From positions 1 to 64,000 of the forward strand of contig VZRR01010273.1 of assembly GCA_013398015.1 (NCBI GenBank): a stretch of DNA of 64,000 nt, given 5' to 3'. Within the stretch, counting starts at the first letter, position 1. Each line of letters begins with the position of its first letter. Shown piece by piece: positions 27,520 to 38,908 of this stretch. Made by a program: the position numbers and the translations under genes. The DNA comes from Oreocharis arfaki. Taxonomy: Eukaryota > Chordata > Aves > Passeriformes > Paramythiidae. The notes beneath the pieces were generated by a model, which did not search any database, was not told where the DNA came from, and worked only from the letters and a program-made list of their open reading frames with translations.

Positions 27520-28673
27520 GTTTTTTTCTCCAGTGGGTCTCTAATTTATACTCGCTCATTCAAGAATAAATAGTGCTATTTTCTGACCTGTCATCTGTCT
27601 CACCTCAACTCTCTTCAGCTTTTACACTGAGAAAATTATGTCATGCAACTGAATGCTAAAGCAGCAAACTGTGTTAAGATTAATTTTACAGTCCAGCCCT
27701 TAAAAATTTTAGAAACTATTCTATTCATCCTGTCATTACTGTGACTCTAGACTTCCAGTGTGGCACACGTACACACAGGGTAGGTAAGTGTGTATAGAGG
27801 GAGAGACAGAATGATTGAATGAATACATATATGAGTGAATACTGGTGGTGTTCTGAGTTCTGCTACCAGTTCTCCTGAACTTCTTGATCTCATTACCACC
27901 ACCCAGTGGAAAAGCTTGGAGCTAATGCCAATTCCTGGTGTGAACTTCAGGACTTCTTCCCATGGAAATACCTATTCCTTATGTAAATGAGCCCAAGCTC
28001 ACTGATGTGAAGTTCCTAATTGACTGTGGAATACTTTCAATCAATTTTTTAGACTGCAGATTTTTTAACTCTGAAAAAAAATTGTGTGGACATTGGCAGG
28101 GAAAATGATTTTTAATAAATGACCACAAATCATCTGCTATCCCAGATCTCAAAACTTACAATTTTCCTATTTATTTGTGAATTTCCTTTTATCAGGTGTT
28201 CCCTTAATGCCTCGTTTATTTTCATTAAAAGCTTTTCACTTCTTAAGTTTCTTGGAAGTATTGTATTTTTTAACAAAGCAAGTTTTAACTGGATAAAATT
28301 AATTTAAAAAATTTAATTGGTAAAAATGAAAACTTGGTGCTCATTATGTAGTCAACTCCATCTCCAGAAAAGTACCAGACACGGAATGGCTGCTTGAAAT
28401 CTCTTTGGATATTGTTTATGGTGTCAATGTGTTGTTGGCTTTAATGTAGTGCTAGGTATGTACCTTGCCAGCTGTATTTTAGTGAGCTTTGTCTGGTGGC
28501 TTGGTGGAACTGCACCCATTCTGTGGTCTTTTGATTTTTGATTTATGAAAGAGCATTTTTTTTTAATTGAGCTTTTGTGTTGTCACTGAAAGATTGTTCC
28601 TTGCACTGCTGTGCTAGACTGTTAGAGAAGTGAAACTGAAACTGGATTTTCTGTAGCAGTCAGTTGGGAAAAG

Positions 28674-28782
28674 TCATGGAATGGTTAGGGTTGGAAGGGA
28701 CCTTAAAGACCAATAAAAAAAGACCATCTGAAAATAACCCACCTAAAGACTGCCCTGCACATGCAGGTTCACCTTCCACTGG
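28674..28782 (-). mobile_element. CR1 LINE fragment, 3' end, minus orientation
   Basis: The segment starts TCATGGAATGGTTAGGGTTG, followed by GAAGGGACCTTAAAGACC. This is the reverse complement of the very characteristic CR1 3' terminus, which ends in repeats of ATTCTATG. It continues, with a diverged A-rich patch, to GCAGGTTCACCTTCCACTGG, matching the next part of the CR1 3' end. Only about 110 bp remain, so it is a 5'-truncated, dead copy, as is typical of CR1. Confidence 0.85.
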
Positions 28783-30720
28783 AGATGGGAGCATTGCCTT
28801 TGAGATAAAATCCAATTTTTTTCCTATGATTTTTGATAATTTAATTTCATTTATTCTGTTTGGGTTTGACTTGGATGTTTGGTTTGAATGGATATTGGGA
28901 AACTATAATTCCATGACAGACTGTTTTGGGGATTCGTTTTCCAGTTGCTGGCTCCATTTGCTTTTCACATAGAGACACTCTGTTTGGTAGAGGATTTGTT
29001 TCTAAGGCAATGTTTAACATAGCAGAGTGAATTGCATTTTCAGTGTTTGAAATGGGCAAGAACGGCTTTTGCAGAGGGTTCTTTCACCTTGGCTTGGGCC
29101 ATCAGGTGTTTTCTGGCCTTTGTAAAAATATCCTGCTGTTTAATATTAGTACAGTACATCAGTTACTTGTTGGTGTCACCTCATATTCAGTGCATCATTT
29201 GCAATTTTATTTTAAATTTTTGTCTGGTTTGGTTTTTTTGTTAGAAAGGGATTAGGGAAGAAAACAAAAAGATGCAGTGTGCATGTCTTGTTAGGGAAAT
29301 TCTGCAGCATAAGCATTAAGAAGGGAAGATACAGAGAATGGTGTATTATATCCAGTAACCACAAAGTTTTTTCCCAATAGTATCCTAGAGCAGACAGTGG
29401 TAATATTGGTAATTGGGGAGAGCAGAGGCAGAAAAGTGTTTGCATTTCTGAACACAGGAATGTGGTGCTAGATACAGATGCTATGTGGATATGTGAAAAG
29501 AGGGAGGGGATAATTCTTGCTGGACAAGTTTTTTCCTGGAGCTGTTCTGAATAAGCAGTGGTGTGAAATTGTGTGCTTTGGAGAGCTGATGGAGCAAAGA
29601 AAAAACAAACAAGAGCATGTTTTAAGAAATCTTTGCGGCTACTTTCAAGATTGAGGAGAAATACTAGCTTAAGCCTTCACAGTCCTCTTCCTGTGACAAA
29701 ACTCTGGGGACTGCACGCTGCAGCCCACGATTTGAATGCATTGTGCAGGGCTTTCAGGCACTACTGCCTTTCCTTAGCTTTGTGATACCAGCTCTCCACT
29801 CAGCTCAAGTGTTGGAATAGGGAGCCCACTGATACTCTCCACACACCATGAAGGATGTGCTGAGAACTAGGCTACCAGAGTGTCCCAGTTTCCTCTTTCT
29901 CCTGCTGCACCACCCCCACAGCTGATGAATGAATGCAGTTGTAATACAGTGTATAATGTGCATTACCCCATAATGGCCTCTAAAAGGTACATGGGATATT
30001 CACGGTTTTCCTTCCGCTTAATGCAAGGATGATGGACATCTGAAATAGGGAGAAACATGCCAGGCTAAGTGAAAAGGGAAAAAAAAAAAAGACAAAATAC
30101 AAGGAGACTGAAGGCGCAGGAGATGGCAAAAAGGCGTGTCTAAGGCAGCAGATTGCTTACAGGGAGATATTAGGATAAAGTGAATTTTGTTGAATTCAGT
30201 AAGAATTGCTATGGGAGCCTAACTGAGTTTCTTGTGACCTGAGCACAGATATTCCCTTCTATCGTGGATGGATGTGTTTCAGGAGAGAGCAAATGATTTC
30301 TCAGGATTTGTTAGTAACACATATGCTGTGCCATGCTTTAAAAACTGTTAACCAAAAGAAGATTGTTTGTACTCCTGACTACTTTTTTCTGGGTTATGCC
30401 AGGACTATTTCTTGAATAATGAATATTATTAAATACTAGAATGCAGAATATTAAGTATTCTCACAGGTAGAAAAACAGTAGAATGCACATGAATTAGTTT
30501 AATTTCACTGGCTTCTAGTTCACAAGTTTTCCAGAAAGTCTCTCAAATCCAAAGCCTCTTTCTTGAGTTGATATTTGCTGTTTCATACAGGAACAACTTC
30601 TTGGAGATTTTTTCCAAGTAGAAGAACAAGAGAACGAGTAAATAAGCAGCACTGGTTATTATTATGCGGCAGAGATTTTAATAAATAGCAACATAAACAG
30701 CTGAAACCCCAGATACTTAC

Positions 30721-30772
30721 CCAGGAGAACACGACAGAGATGGAAATATGGAAGACTGATGGTAGGTAGGAG
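30721..30772 (-). other. Candidate minus-strand exon (52 nt)
   Basis: Read on the minus strand, a branch-like CTAAC and the acceptor CCCTAACCCTACAG precede the segment. A consensus donor (GG followed by GTAAGTATC) follows at 30,720. All three frames are open, which is not informative for 52 pyrimidine-rich bases. It lies about 2 kb from a minus-strand donor in the CpG island at 32,967. Together they could form the first two exons of a leftward transcript. No product is recognised. Confidence 0.17.
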
Positions 30773-32357
30773 CTGTAGGGTTAGGGATTGATGAAATTAG
30801 CAATTTATTAAAAATAAAAGATTTTGGAAGGAAGCAGCATCTTGAGCCTGTGTGATCATAACAAACAGAATGAGGCAAGAAAACGTAGGTGAAGGGTTAA
30901 GATAGGAAAGTATCAGGGATCATCCAAAAAGAAAAAAAAAAAGGGATGAACCAGCGTAAGTAGGACTAGAAAATGGATATTTTGCTTGTTAGGTGTTACT
31001 TAGTACTACTTGTCCTTTGTAATTGAGTGCTTTGGAGGAATCAAGTGGTCTTTAATTGTTTGTTGGTTTTCTCCCTCCCTTAAAAAAGGAGGACAATGAT
31101 CTTCATGAGCAGAAGCTACAGCATCTTTAATACTGTTGGTCACTCCTGTTTGGTACAAAGCAGGTTGAGCCTTTGAAACTTGAGCTTTGAGAGTTGATTA
31201 TTTCTCTGCTGCTATAAGAAGATGTTCCCAAGTCCTTGGACTCTTAACAAGAGAGTGCAAGCAGTGCCTGCACATCTCTGAAAGGCCAGAGAGCAGCTGT
31301 ATAACCCTTAAAGGGCCCAGGTATGGCTGCAGCAGCCGTGAGCAAACATGTCACCAATGTGTCTGTGCAAGGATTTCAGAGGAAAAGGTTGCAGTTCTTT
31401 GAGATCGTGGATGTGAGGAGTTTCACTCCCAGGCAGAAGGGTCCTCATGTATCAGTAACGTTCTGTTTAGAAGGTGGAAAAAATTGTTCTAGTCCAAGTT
31501 GGAATATAGCTATTCCCAGGAAAGAGTTGCCTCATTTTATTTCTTGCATAACTTTATGTCTTTTCATTACTCTATCCTACCTAAACTTCTAACATTTTTG
31601 AGAGACAACCACACCTGTGATCCTGTCTGAAGTGGGAACCAGGCCTTAAGTGTGCTGTGTAGTTAAATTTATCAGGTATTTATAATATTAACTTGATTTT
31701 CACATGGCAACGAACTTGCTGGTTATTTCTAGATGTACACGTACATCCTCATAACCAGAAAAATCGTGTTACTGTGTGTGTATATTATCACACTTTTTTT
31801 TGGCTGTAACAAGAAGCAGCAAATTCTGATCTCACCTGTGTTTCAGCTGTCAAAACTTTCCACTTTTGCCATTTCTGTAATTCCTGCCTAAGTACTGAAA
31901 ATGCTAAAGAATGAGTGACAGCTGTCAAAATTTACTATTCACTGTGTACGAATGGAGGTAATGGTAGAAAATGCTTATTAGAAGGAGGCACATCTCAAAA
32001 ATTAGGGCTTCCTTCATCAAGGATGCAAACACCAGAGACAATAATTCCTGCCAGGGAAGTGTTTGTATGTGTCCCCATCCTGAATCTTCTGGCAGCAGCT
32101 CATCTATTTTGGAGGACAAGATGATAGGACAGTGGTATTATGTTGCCAGCAGTAAATGCTGACTAAGAGACATGTTCAGATGTTACATCATGTTTCTGGG
32201 CTTATTTTCTAAGGTGTTCCCTCTTTTGGCACTGGAATTTCACCCCATCAATCTTGATTTTTACAACCTAGAATAAAGGTAAAGCAGGTTGGAAGACGAG
32301 CCAGCTCTGAGTGTTTCACACCTCAGATGAGAAATCTGCAAATCACAGATTTCTTAT

Positions 32358-32368
32358 GGGGGGGGGGG
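32358..32368. repeat. Run of 11 G
   Basis: A homopolymer G tract is followed directly by an A/C-rich run. It is likely length-polymorphic and sits about 230 bp left of the CpG island. Confidence 0.9.
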
Positions 32369-32672
32369 AAAACCCCAACAAAACAACAAACCACACTTAA
32401 GCATCTTCCTCGTGCACATCTTACACTGTGACAAATTCTGGTCCAGGAAGCCAGCTCCAATTTGCAGGCTGCAAAAAGAAAGGAACATTTATGGTGAAGG
32501 AACAGGGGTATGCTTTAGCTACCTCATGATGATGTGCATAATGGTTTTCAGTCCAGTTTGCTGGGGGCTTTGTAGAACTGGGCGAGTACATTATACGGGC
32601 GTTGAGGCTGAGGATCGCAGAGGCTGCGCCAGAGCCTGCAAGAAACCATGGTTGTTGTCCTTTTCCTTGCAG

Positions 32673-32739
32673 ACGCCCAAGCCCTGCGAGGCCGGGTGGG
32701 CAGAGCCGCCTCTGCCGGCGGCCCCGGGCCGGGAGAATC
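32673..32739 (+). other. Candidate exon at the CpG island edge (67 nt)
   Basis: A textbook acceptor (GTTGTTGTCCTTTTCCTTGCAG) ends at 32,672, and a consensus donor (AATC followed by GTGAGT) starts at 32,740. All three frames are open, as is common in GC-rich DNA; one reads TPKPCEAGWAEPPLPAAPGR. An overlapping short frame starts at the ATG at 32,648 with a hydrophobic MVVVLFLADAQAL. An exon with an acceptor here would imply transcription starting left of the island, so a non-coding or 5' UTR exon is possible. No family is recognised. Confidence 0.2.
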
Positions 32740-32966
32740 GTGAGTAACCGCGGGGGAGACGCGGGAGCCCCGGGAAGGGGGGATGCGGCCCCCAAGGAGG
32801 AGGGATGCGGTCGCCCCGAGAAACGGGGGATGCGGCCCCGGCGCTTCCCGACGTCGTGACCCAGAAGTTTTGCCAGCCCGGTCCTGATCCTGCAGCTTGC
32901 CGGGCGGGATGCGGCGGGGATGGGCTGCGGCGGCCGCAGTCCAGCAAAGGGCGGAATGGAGCTTAC

Positions 32967-32967
32967 C
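32967..32967 (-). other. Minus-strand splice-donor signal in the CpG island
   Basis: On the minus strand CTCGGG is followed by GTAAGCTCC, a good vertebrate donor, so an exon would end at this base. The exon start is not defined. It would suit a first exon of a leftward gene whose start lies in the island or the gap. Confidence 0.2.
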
Positions 32968-33055
32968 CCGAGCGGAGATGAGAAATGACCGATTTCCCCC
33001 AGTTATGCCGTCACGGGCCAGAGGAGCTGAGAGCGGCAGGCGGGGGCGGCGACCG

Positions 33056-33107
33056 ATGGAGGCCGGGGAGCGCGGGGCTCCTCCGCCCCGGGCAGGTGGA
33101 GGTGCCT
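33056..33107 (+). other. Candidate first coding exon, MEAGERG..., product unknown
   Basis: An ATG at 33,056 lies just after a GC box. It opens a frame reading MEAGERGAPPPRAGGGA plus one base, and stops at a consensus donor (GCCT followed by GTGAGTTGG) at 33,108. An Ala/Gly/Pro-rich start before an early donor is common for vertebrate first exons in CpG islands. The start context has G at +4 but C at -3. I do not recognise the peptide. Such peptides also arise trivially in GC-rich DNA. Confidence 0.17.
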
Positions 33108-33182
33108 GTGAGTTGGGTGTTGGCGAAATATGTAACAAAAAAGAAAAGGGCGCGGTGGAGGGCGCGGAGGATGCTCGGAAGA

Positions 33183-33211
33183 GGGGGAGGGCGGGAGCGT
33201 TGGGCTGGGGG
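33183..33211 (+). other. G-quadruplex motif
   Basis: Five G-runs of at least three with loops of 1-6 bases lie within 29 bp (GGGGGAGGGCGGGA, then TTGGGCTGGGGG). Two 7-base C runs at 33,249-33,264 give G-runs on the other strand right at the gap edge. Such DNA blocks polymerases and probably explains the neighbouring gap. Confidence 0.75.
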
Positions 33212-33267
33212 CGTCGCACCCCGGGCATCTCTCCATGCCCATCCCCAACCCCCCCTACCCCCCCTTC

Positions 33268-33806
33268 NNNNNNNNNNNNNNNNNNNNNNNNNNNNNNNNN
33301 NNNNNNNNNNNNNNNNNNNNNNNNNNNNNNNNNNNNNNNNNNNNNNNNNNNNNNNNNNNNNNNNNNNNNNNNNNNNNNNNNNNNNNNNNNNNNNNNNNNN
33401 NNNNNNNNNNNNNNNNNNNNNNNNNNNNNNNNNNNNNNNNNNNNNNNNNNNNNNNNNNNNNNNNNNNNNNNNNNNNNNNNNNNNNNNNNNNNNNNNNNNN
33501 NNNNNNNNNNNNNNNNNNNNNNNNNNNNNNNNNNNNNNNNNNNNNNNNNNNNNNNNNNNNNNNNNNNNNNNNNNNNNNNNNNNNNNNNNNNNNNNNNNNN
33601 NNNNNNNNNNNNNNNNNNNNNNNNNNNNNNNNNNNNNNNNNNNNNNNNNNNNNNNNNNNNNNNNNNNNNNNNNNNNNNNNNNNNNNNNNNNNNNNNNNNN
33701 NNNNNNNNNNNNNNNNNNNNNNNNNNNNNNNNNNNNNNNNNNNNNNNNNNNNNNNNNNNNNNNNNNNNNNNNNNNNNNNNNNNNNNNNNNNNNNNNNNNN
33801 NNNNNN
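33268..33806. other. Assembly gap (539 N)
   Basis: The gap sits in the middle of the CpG island. Any frame that appears to cross it is an artefact of translating N. The true length may differ from 539. Confidence 0.99.
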
Positions 33807-36800
33807 GCTTTCGGCTCCCGCCCGGGGCAGGCGCTGCCGTGTCCCCGCAGAGCTGCCGGCGCGGCGGCTGCGGGCGGAGGGGCAGCCCGGGGACCCTTCT
33901 GGGCAGGGGGCTGCAGGGCCGGGGCTCCGCAGCCCGGGGGAGGTCGGGGAGAGGCGGCCGCCCCTCGGCTGAACGCGTCCCCCGGCGCGGCGGCTCCCCG
34001 GTGACCGCCTGCCCTGTCCCCCCGTGCGGGTTCAGCCGCAGGTCTCGCCTGGGGAAGTGCGGGAAGGGACCAGAAACTTGTCTATTTGCTTGTCCGAGCC
34101 GTTTGCGTAGAGAGATGCGTTCGTTCCAGCACAGCTTGAGAAAAGATCCGCGCTTTGGTTTGTTGGCTGCCAAGTTCTTCTTAAAACCAAAACTCAGGGT
34201 TTGACAGGACTTAGTGGGTTTAGGCAATTTGGCTTAGATGCTCCGGAAAGTCTGCACAGGCTGTTCGGACTGTTCCTGAATTCATCCTTCATACTTAGAT
34301 ATATTTACACATCTATTTGGTTTCCTATGGTTTTGCTGACTTGCTCGGACTCGCTTCGTGCTGTTACTGAACTTTAATGGAAGAGTGACGACGCAGTAGC
34401 CTTGGCAATACATGTGCTCACCTGCCTGCTCACATAAAAGGGATGTAGGATAACGGCAGGCTGGGTGAGCTGCATCGCATAACATCTCACTCACGGCACA
34501 ACACACTGTGGACAGATGTCTGGAGAGGAGGATGGAGCTGAAAGAGGGGCTTAGCCACGTTGTTTATCTCTCTCTCCCGTCACTGCCTTATTCTGAAATC
34601 CCCTTTGGAGGAGATGGAGCAGAACTTACTCACCACATTCTTGTTCCCTCGAATGCACGACCTATATTGATGGGGAATTTACTGAAGTACTTAACATTTG
34701 CTAGAGTTGGCAAGCTTGCAATTTCTCCCTAAATAAAGAGATTAAAGCAAGTCTGAGCCAAGTCATAAAAATAGTAACTACTACGGGAGAATCTGAGGCA
34801 GATTTTTGGACTGTTTCAAACATGAAGTTCCTGCTTTCACATTGTAAATCTTTACAATTTTATTTTCTGTGGATTCTGCATATTTTTCTGTTAGGGATTG
34901 CGTTCTTGGAATTTTAAACGAGTATTTGTAGTATCCATGAGATGGCAATATGTGTGTAATATTTCACTGTTACAGTTGCAAACCCAAGACCTACTTCAGA
35001 AATATTTGGTACATTTCAAATAATGGCATGATACATCACTTTCTTCCTACTAAACAATTTCAATAAAGATGCATTTGGCAAGACTGAGAATACTCTGATG
35101 TAACTTTTGGACTGTGTATTATCTTGCAGTTCATAATGGATTGTACTTCAACAGCATTTTATTTTTTTAAAATTTTTCTCCCTTGGCAAAAAAAGGCAGC
35201 CCTTTGTTCTCAATAGTCCTGATTACTTTATTTACTGATAAAATTATTAGTGACTAAAATATTTTGGGGAAGACTGGTGCTAACTTTGCATTCAAATAAA
35301 AAATAATTGTGTGGGCTTTGAAGTGCTCTTACTCTGGAAAAAAAAAAGTACTCTGGGAAGAAATTTAACTCAGCCCTGCTCTTCAGTGAGGTAGAATAGA
35401 TGTGAGGGGAGACAAGGCAGTGCTGGCTGTGGGACTGCCATGAGAGCCCTTGGTTTAACATCTTCTGTGTGGGCAGTGAACACTGGCAAAGCTTTTTCTG
35501 GGTTGAAAAAGAAGAAATCTTGATGTTAGCTTTGTGGACAGAAAGTGAAATCCTTCCCTATGAAATAAATGGCATAGATGCAGGCATCAAGACTTGTATT
35601 TCTGTTTGGGCTATTTTTTTAATTTTTAGGAGGTAAAGATACCATTGGGTTGTGGTACAGGATATTGCTAGCTCAGACTAAAAGTTGTGAGGTGCTGAAG
35701 TACATTTAACTCTTTTCCATGGGAAAATCAGATGTTTTATTGTTTCAGAGGATTGGTCACTTTCACTGTAAACGAGCTTTTCAGACTTAGAAGGATGGAA
35801 ATATTTATTAGTGTAAGCTAGAATAAGTCTTCAGAAATTCCAGTAAGAACACAGCCTTTTAGTATGCTCTTGGTATCTTTCATCGTAGAATAAGACTAGG
35901 AGAAACAGCATCTGTAAAGCTACAAATCAGGAATTTTGAAGCTGCTCTGACTCAGACACATCTTCCTATTTTTCTGTAAAGCATTCATTGCCTCTTCATC
36001 TGAGCTCCAAGCTTTCTAAAATCACTGCTTCCTCGTAAACGAAGGGGAACCTGAAAACAGTCTTTCTTTGTACAGCATAGAATTACTTCTGTGCAAAACT
36101 TAAATTTGTTAAGTTTTGATTCTCCTTTTGAGTTCTGCCACCACACTGTCTAGAAATAAAGATGACTGTACATGTCTCAGTAGAATTTCACAGCAAGTAG
36201 AAAAGTGCTGGATTTAGTCAGATGATGAAGTTGTGGTTTCGACATGATTTTATATGGTGAATCTTCAAACTTGAGGTGGTTAGGTTTCAGGAGAGAAAGC
36301 TCCTTGGACTTTTTGGCTACTGTTCTGTTCTGGAGCGACCTGGTATTCCCCTGAAACTTTTTTTTTGCCCTGCTCTCCAGGAGAGGTCACTGAGAGATTT
36401 TTTCACTGATTGTTTGTCTCTGCAGCTGATTGTTATGTGTTTGTCCTCTGCCTGTGTCCTGTTTCACACAGAATTAGTCATTTAAAGCTTTGTGAAGTTT
36501 TGGTTCAAAACTCCCAGGATGTAGCAGGAAAAAAGAGCTACAAACCTTTGGTCCCAGCTGGTAGGGAACATGAAGCAGAAAGCCTTGGCCTTCTATAAAA
36601 GCCTCTTGGTGGAGAACATCAGAGAGGTACTTGGTAGAAAAGATGGAACGACAGTGTTTCTATTGCTTTGGCCTTTCTCTAAGGCACACCTACCTGTAGT
36701 GCCTACTGCGTGTGGGGCTTTGAGATGGGGTTATTTGGTAGGGGGAGAGAAGTGGATGAGGGATAAAGATACAGAGTAGGAGAAGGGTGGGGAAGGCCAC

Positions 36801-36925
36801 AGTTTTATTCCTCAGGAGAAGGCATTGGAAAAACCTGTGCTCAGAGAGAAGTGAAAGGCACAAGAGGGAACAAAGGAAAGGGTGGATTTAGGAAACTGAG
36901 AAAACAGGTTACTGTAAAAACTTTT

Positions 36926-36942
36926 AAAATAAAATAAAATAA
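36926..36942. repeat. (AAAAT)n simple repeat
   Basis: Three AAAAT units are followed by AA, a minor microsatellite. Confidence 0.8.
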
Positions 36943-38884
36943 GAAAAAATTGCTTGTGAACGAACCTTCAGTTAGGTGGTGGTGGGAAATGAAGGAATGT
37001 GTATCTACATGGAGTTTTGTGTATCTGATAGCACAGCTTTGCCCAGTACTATTGTCAGGAAAATAAATCTGAGTAATGAATTGATGAGAAATGGGCTCCT
37101 GTGGAAGAATTGCCTCCAAACTCTTATTAATAAGTAACTTCAGAAAATGGAGCAGTGTGGTTAAAAGAAATTGGGAGTGTTTGGGCTCTCCCACTGCAGT
37201 TTCTACTGCCTGAAATACCCTTCAAATATGCACAGTCTCCTAACAATAGGTAATCCACCACTGGAGTGCTCCATGGCAGCTCTTTGGAAGGGTTTTTTTT
37301 TTGTTGCTGGAGTACAGTTGTCTAAGTGAGCCAACTGCTCTCTGGTCTTTGTGTGGCAGAGAGTTTGTGAACAAGAAACTCAGAACTTACCATGAGGGTC
37401 AGTACTAAGCAATGATGTTTCAAATTTCTAGTGCTCTTTCTGCATTTTCATGCTTTTTCGTGTTTTAATCGATGAATAGTGGCCTGATTGCTTGACCATT
37501 TCATGTCAGAGTTCATATTTAGTGACTATGAAGTTTTCCCAAGGCTGTTCTTTTTAGCTGTAGCAGTATATAAAAATTTGTTTGTTACAAACTCTTTGTT
37601 TTGCCTATGGTCTTGAACTTTTAATGCACTTACTCTGTTATTTTTCTAGGCCTTTTGTTATTGATGCCAAATTACAGTAGTCTGCCTTTGTAATTCATCT
37701 TCCTTGCTGTGGCTGCTGTCTTGCAGTTTATAATCTCAGAAAGTATTGAAACTTGTATGAAAAAAATAGCTCTCCGGAGAGAGAAATCAGTTATTTGGAG
37801 TTGCAACCACAGGTGATTTTTTAAATCCTTAAAATGTCTTTCAGGATGTGAACCCCAAACCATTTTAAGGGAATGATACTAGTTAATATATACAATTTTT
37901 GGTTGGTCAGCAAGAGAACTGACTCTTTGTTTTGTCTTCTCAGTAGCTGATATGTGGCTGGTGATTGAATATCTGCTATTTCACCGTAAGATATTGCTCT
38001 GGTGTAAATGGCTCTGTTTCCTTGGAATTTACAGTGGTGGAGGTCTGGACGTGTGGGGCTCCTTCTCTTACTTTTAATTGGACAAATACATTTTCTCTGC
38101 TGGTGATCAGAATGAGTAAGGTGCTGTCACTTGGTTGAGGAGGTCAGGGAAAAGTTTAGACCTCTGTGTGGTGTAAATTGCTACTGTAATCCTGGTTTCA
38201 AGTGTCTTGTTGATACAGATGGAAAGCAGGTAAGATTAGAAATGGCCCAATAAGCAGTTGGTTAAAGAAGCAAATACGCCAAACACAAGAATCTGTTCTT
38301 GTGGCTAACAGGGACCTCTATGTGTGTGTGTTTCTACTTGGGTTAAAAGTACGTGCACAGGGGGCTCCGGGGGTAGAATGGAAACAGTGGTCTCCAGGTC
38401 CAAGGAAGGCAGTCACAAATTATTTCAAACTGGAATCAAACTCTGATCTCAATGCCATAAGCCTTGTGGAGAAGATGATCTCATGATCTTCAGGTCATTA
38501 CCATGTAGTACAGCTTTGTGCTTCCCAGCCAGCTTGGTTATGACTGCAAGGATATTAATTAATTAATAAAATAATTAATTTGTTTAGAACTCCTTTTAGA
38601 AGTCCTAGGGCATGCTTCTACTTTTATGAAAACTCCATGGAGTTCAAATACTGTCACACTAGTGCCCTCTGAAAGTGCCATCTGTCGCTCAGGCTGTCTG
38701 TTGTCTTTAGCTCTTTTACACTTTGTAGAATATTTTTGTATTCCCACATCAACTATAGTAAATAGGTTGTGGTGGACATAAAAATGAGAATTTTATGAGA
38801 ATTTCTGTTATAAATATTCTTTCCCTACTACCGGAAGAAAGTATTAAACTAAAACATTTCCTGATGAAATGCTCCTTACACTTT

Positions 38885-38908
38885 GAATTACAACTGCAGT
38901 TGTAATTC
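38885..38908. repeat. Perfect 24-bp palindrome with paired Myb/E-box-like sites
   Basis: The half site GAATTACAACTG is followed directly by its exact reverse complement CAGTTGTAATTC, with no spacer. The centre is CAACTGCAGTTG, two inverted CANNTG motifs that also fit the c-Myb core. The outer parts carry AATTAC/GTAATT homeodomain-like cores. A perfect two-fold symmetry of 24 bp is unlikely by chance in 64 kb. A dimeric protein-binding site is the natural guess, but this is inference. Confidence 0.85.

Larger units (their letters stand above)
27520..32590. other. AT-rich non-coding DNA left of the CpG island
   Basis: No gene is recognised apart from the minus-strand exon candidate at 30,721-30,772. 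The region holds one CR1 remnant at 28,674. A run of 11 G residues followed by a C/A-rich run lies at 32,358-32,400. A short palindrome of GATGTAC and GTACATC lies at 31,732-31,747. Confidence 0.5.
32590..34060. promoter_or_regulatory. CpG island, probable promoter
   Basis: The base composition changes abruptly from AT-rich to GC-rich with dense CG dinucleotides (for example CGCCCCGAG, GCGGCGGCCGCAG and CGCGGCGGCTCCCCGG). It falls back to AT-rich after about 34,060. Sp1-type GC boxes are visible (GGGGGCGGCG at 33,041-33,050; GAGGGCGGGAG near 33,188-33,197), and an ETS-like CGGAAG lies near 33,176. In vertebrates, islands like this usually mark the transcription start of a gene. Direction is undecided. 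On plus, donors follow 32,739 and 33,107; on minus, a donor follows 32,967. There is no clear TATA box. The middle 539 bp are missing, so the first exon may be in the gap. Confidence 0.85.

Noticed and set aside
32548..34227. Very long open frames (up to 559 codons) across the CpG island
   Set aside because: They run through 539 Ns, which cannot contain stops when translated. The real parts are GC-rich DNA open in several frames on both strands.
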